A stretch of 64,000 nt of DNA from Trachelipus rathkii (Eukaryota > Arthropoda > Malacostraca > Isopoda > Trachelipodidae): positions 1-64,000 of the forward strand of contig JABUQX010021177.1 of assembly GCA_015478945.1 (NCBI GenBank), written 5' to 3'. Both the position numbers and the translations under genes were made by a program. Below the pieces are notes generated by a model, which was not told where the DNA came from, did no database searches, and worked only from the letters and a program-made list of their open reading frames with translations. Numbering within the stretch: position 1 is the stretch's first letter; every line of letters begins with the position of its first letter. This document shows positions 62,296 to 64,000 of the stretch, one piece after another.

Positions 62296-62529
62296 TAGAA
62301 TGGTGCTTGGAACCCCTACTGGGGCCACATCACATTTTACAGGGGTGTTCCTGGGTTACAAGAGAAGCCAACTAAAGTCAAGCACCTCCAACATGGGCAC
62401 AACAAGAGTTGCGACAAATTTTACAATAATAAGACAATGAAAATTTTTACTCGCTCCAGAACTCGAACTATCGACAACAGCGTCACCGTTAGGCAATGTA
62501 CAATAGTCTCTACCACTGGTCCAATCCAC

Positions 62530-63090
62530 CTCCCCCCAAAAATAAAAGTTATCATGTTGAGTCATCGTTGCATTTCTGATGACTCTAGATTCTCTCCTTT
62601 TCAAGCAGTAACCGGAAAAACACCTCTTTGTCCTTTGATAGAACAACCTCAAACAACTTAAAATAGAGTTTCTTACAACGACTTCATGAGAAAATTTATA
62701 GCTCACACGAAACAGCTGGATTTTCGACAGCTACCACCTCCTTATCCCTCCAGTGCTTCATCATGTATTCCTGTCGAACGTCAAAAATGTTCCCATGTCT
62801 TTCTTCGAGTCGATCACATTCGAAAGAGTCTGGAATCAGCTTATTCTGGTTCCAACAAAGTTCTTCAACAGATGGATCGATGCTACAAGATTTAACTTCT
62901 TGATAGACGAACAGATTTCGTTTCGGTTAGTAGTTTGAAGGAAGCCTACCATATTCCCTTTGACTCTGGAGATGTTTCCTCAATCAGATAATGATTCGCC
63001 TTCAAAGACGACAACTTCATCTTGTGAACAACAGGAACAAGCTTTAGTGAATAGACGTAAACCAGTGTGCAAAGTGCGTTTTAAGATTTA
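62530..63090 (+). pseudogene. Ty3/Gypsy-type LTR retrotransposon, integrase C-terminal fragment
   Basis: The plus strand reads SDDSRFSPFQAVTGKTPLCP (62,575-62,632, equivalent to the integrase block SPAELVYGxxLxLP), then LPPPYPSS (62,732-62,755), and HVFLRVDHIRKSLESAYSGS (62,795-62,855) with KVLQQMDRCYKI. After a frame change come RRTDFVSVSSLKEAY (62,903-62,948). The pattern THVFVRxDxxRKPLQPPYxGPxxVL and VSIDRLKPA is the C-terminal integrase region of many arthropod Gypsy elements. At the end, NRRKPVCKVRF (63,050-63,085) may be the last residues. RT, protease, gag and LTRs were not found. Confidence 0.7.
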
Positions 63091-64000
63091 AATACAATTT
63101 AGTGATATATGTCTCCGCTTCTATGGTGCAAAGTAATATATAGTGTTCAAAAAAACATTTAAAAAAGTTTCTAAATAATATTTATCTTCTATGAAAAAAA
63201 GACAATAAAGGAAATGATTTGTGGGAGATAAAATTTAGACCATAATATTTTGATTTTTTCTTTAAGCAATAAAATATGTCTTATCGTTTATTATCTATAT
63301 TTTTTATTTTCATTATAATATGTTATGATATAATGCCTTTACTATAATAAAATTATTTATCAAAATTATTTATCGATTTATAAGTCATTAGCTTTGTTTA
63401 TTAGACATGTTGCAAAATACATTTTTTTTTCTCTTTTTTGAAACCAATTTTTTTTTCTTTCAGTGGATTCACTTCCTGGAGTATTCATAGTAGCGAGACT
63501 CAAGTACATATATTTTATTGTAAAAACTTTACTATACTTTTGTCGATTGCAACCAATATGTTGAATATATTCCGAATGTAAGTTTTAATAAATAATCAAA
63601 ATCCAATAAAGTTTGTTTTAACTCTCTTTAAGTATTGGTGCCAGCCTTGTGTAGCAAGCGTAATATACAGAGCTTCTTATAAGGTGAAAGAATGCGACAC
63701 TAGCAAGGAAAAGAGAAGAATACCCGATGACTGTCTGCTTAGGATATTCAACGTAAATGGAGTCATTACGAAGAACTATCAAAATCAATTAACTATGAAA
63801 TGGAGGAGCAAGAAAAAAAAGAGATAACTACACCTCCTTCCACTACATATTGGAGAACCCAGAAGTCGAGCACTCGCTCAATAAGATGCCTTCAGAACAC
63901 CAGCAGGCCTTAGCAGAAGACCAGGTCGAAGAAGTATGATCATCGCCTTCAAGACAACCCTCTCAAAAAGATGCCTACCAACGACGAGCTGTCATTGAGA
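63091..64000. other. No recognised gene at window end
   Basis: AT-rich to about 63,600, then a more balanced purine-rich stretch to the end. It might include the 3' LTR of the Gypsy-type element, but no polypurine tract, TG...CA bounds or duplicate copy is visible in the window. Confidence 0.35.

Noticed and set aside
62356..62706. 116-residue minus-strand frame
   Set aside because: It is a shadow of the Gypsy integrase fragment, which matches its family on the plus strand.

Overview
The window looks like nuclear DNA from a repeat-rich arthropod, most plausibly a decapod crustacean (inference). It is very AT-rich and packed with (TA)n, (TAA)n, (TG)n, (CT)n and (GA)n microsatellites and with decayed non-LTR retrotransposons of types common in crustaceans. 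The one recognisable host exon is bounded by canonical splice sites. I see no bacterial-style operons, rRNA, tRNA or CRISPR. Almost every coding trace is broken by frameshifts and stops.

Region 1 (1 to about 33,200, possibly further) is one giant imperfect inverted repeat. The left arm (1-15,950) reads as the reverse complement of the right arm (17,830-33,200) around a 1.9-kb unpaired centre. Both arms carry the same ordered set of elements, listed from the centre outward: an RTE-like LINE fragment (element C); a 5-kb nest of three DNA transposons one inside another; (TA)n and (TAA)n arrays; and a LINE with zinc-knuckle ORF1, endonuclease, RT and RNase H (element B). B is split by a second LINE (element A, EN and RT with a poly(A) tail) inserted antisense.

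Region 2 (34,250-34,950) is a short stretch with an intact 186-bp exon on the minus strand. It encodes part of the short-chain dehydrogenase domain of a WWOX-like oxidoreductase, so the transposon-filled DNA around it is probably intronic or flanking sequence of that gene.

Region 3 (about 35,000-48,750) is a second, much noisier inverted repeat centred near 41,900. Paired (TG)n/(CA)n and (CT)n/(GA)n tracts and a paired GC-rich block support it.

Region 4 (48,750-64,000) is mostly AT-rich non-coding DNA. It contains an RTE-type LINE 3' end (about 50,830-51,220), a likely LINE or SINE untranslated fragment (about 52,070-52,190), an unassigned island (53,300-56,050), a fragment of the element A family (61,620-61,790) and the integrase C-terminal region of a Ty3/Gypsy LTR retrotransposon (about 62,530-63,090).

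The main interpretive issue is that the arms differ chiefly by scattered single-base indels, in coding and non-coding sequence alike. The same nested insertions sit in both arms, and the same catalytic motif is damaged differently in each. That pattern fits uncorrected palindromic long reads placed in an assembly gap at least as well as two real hairpin loci. The interior of each palindrome should be treated as unverified sequence.
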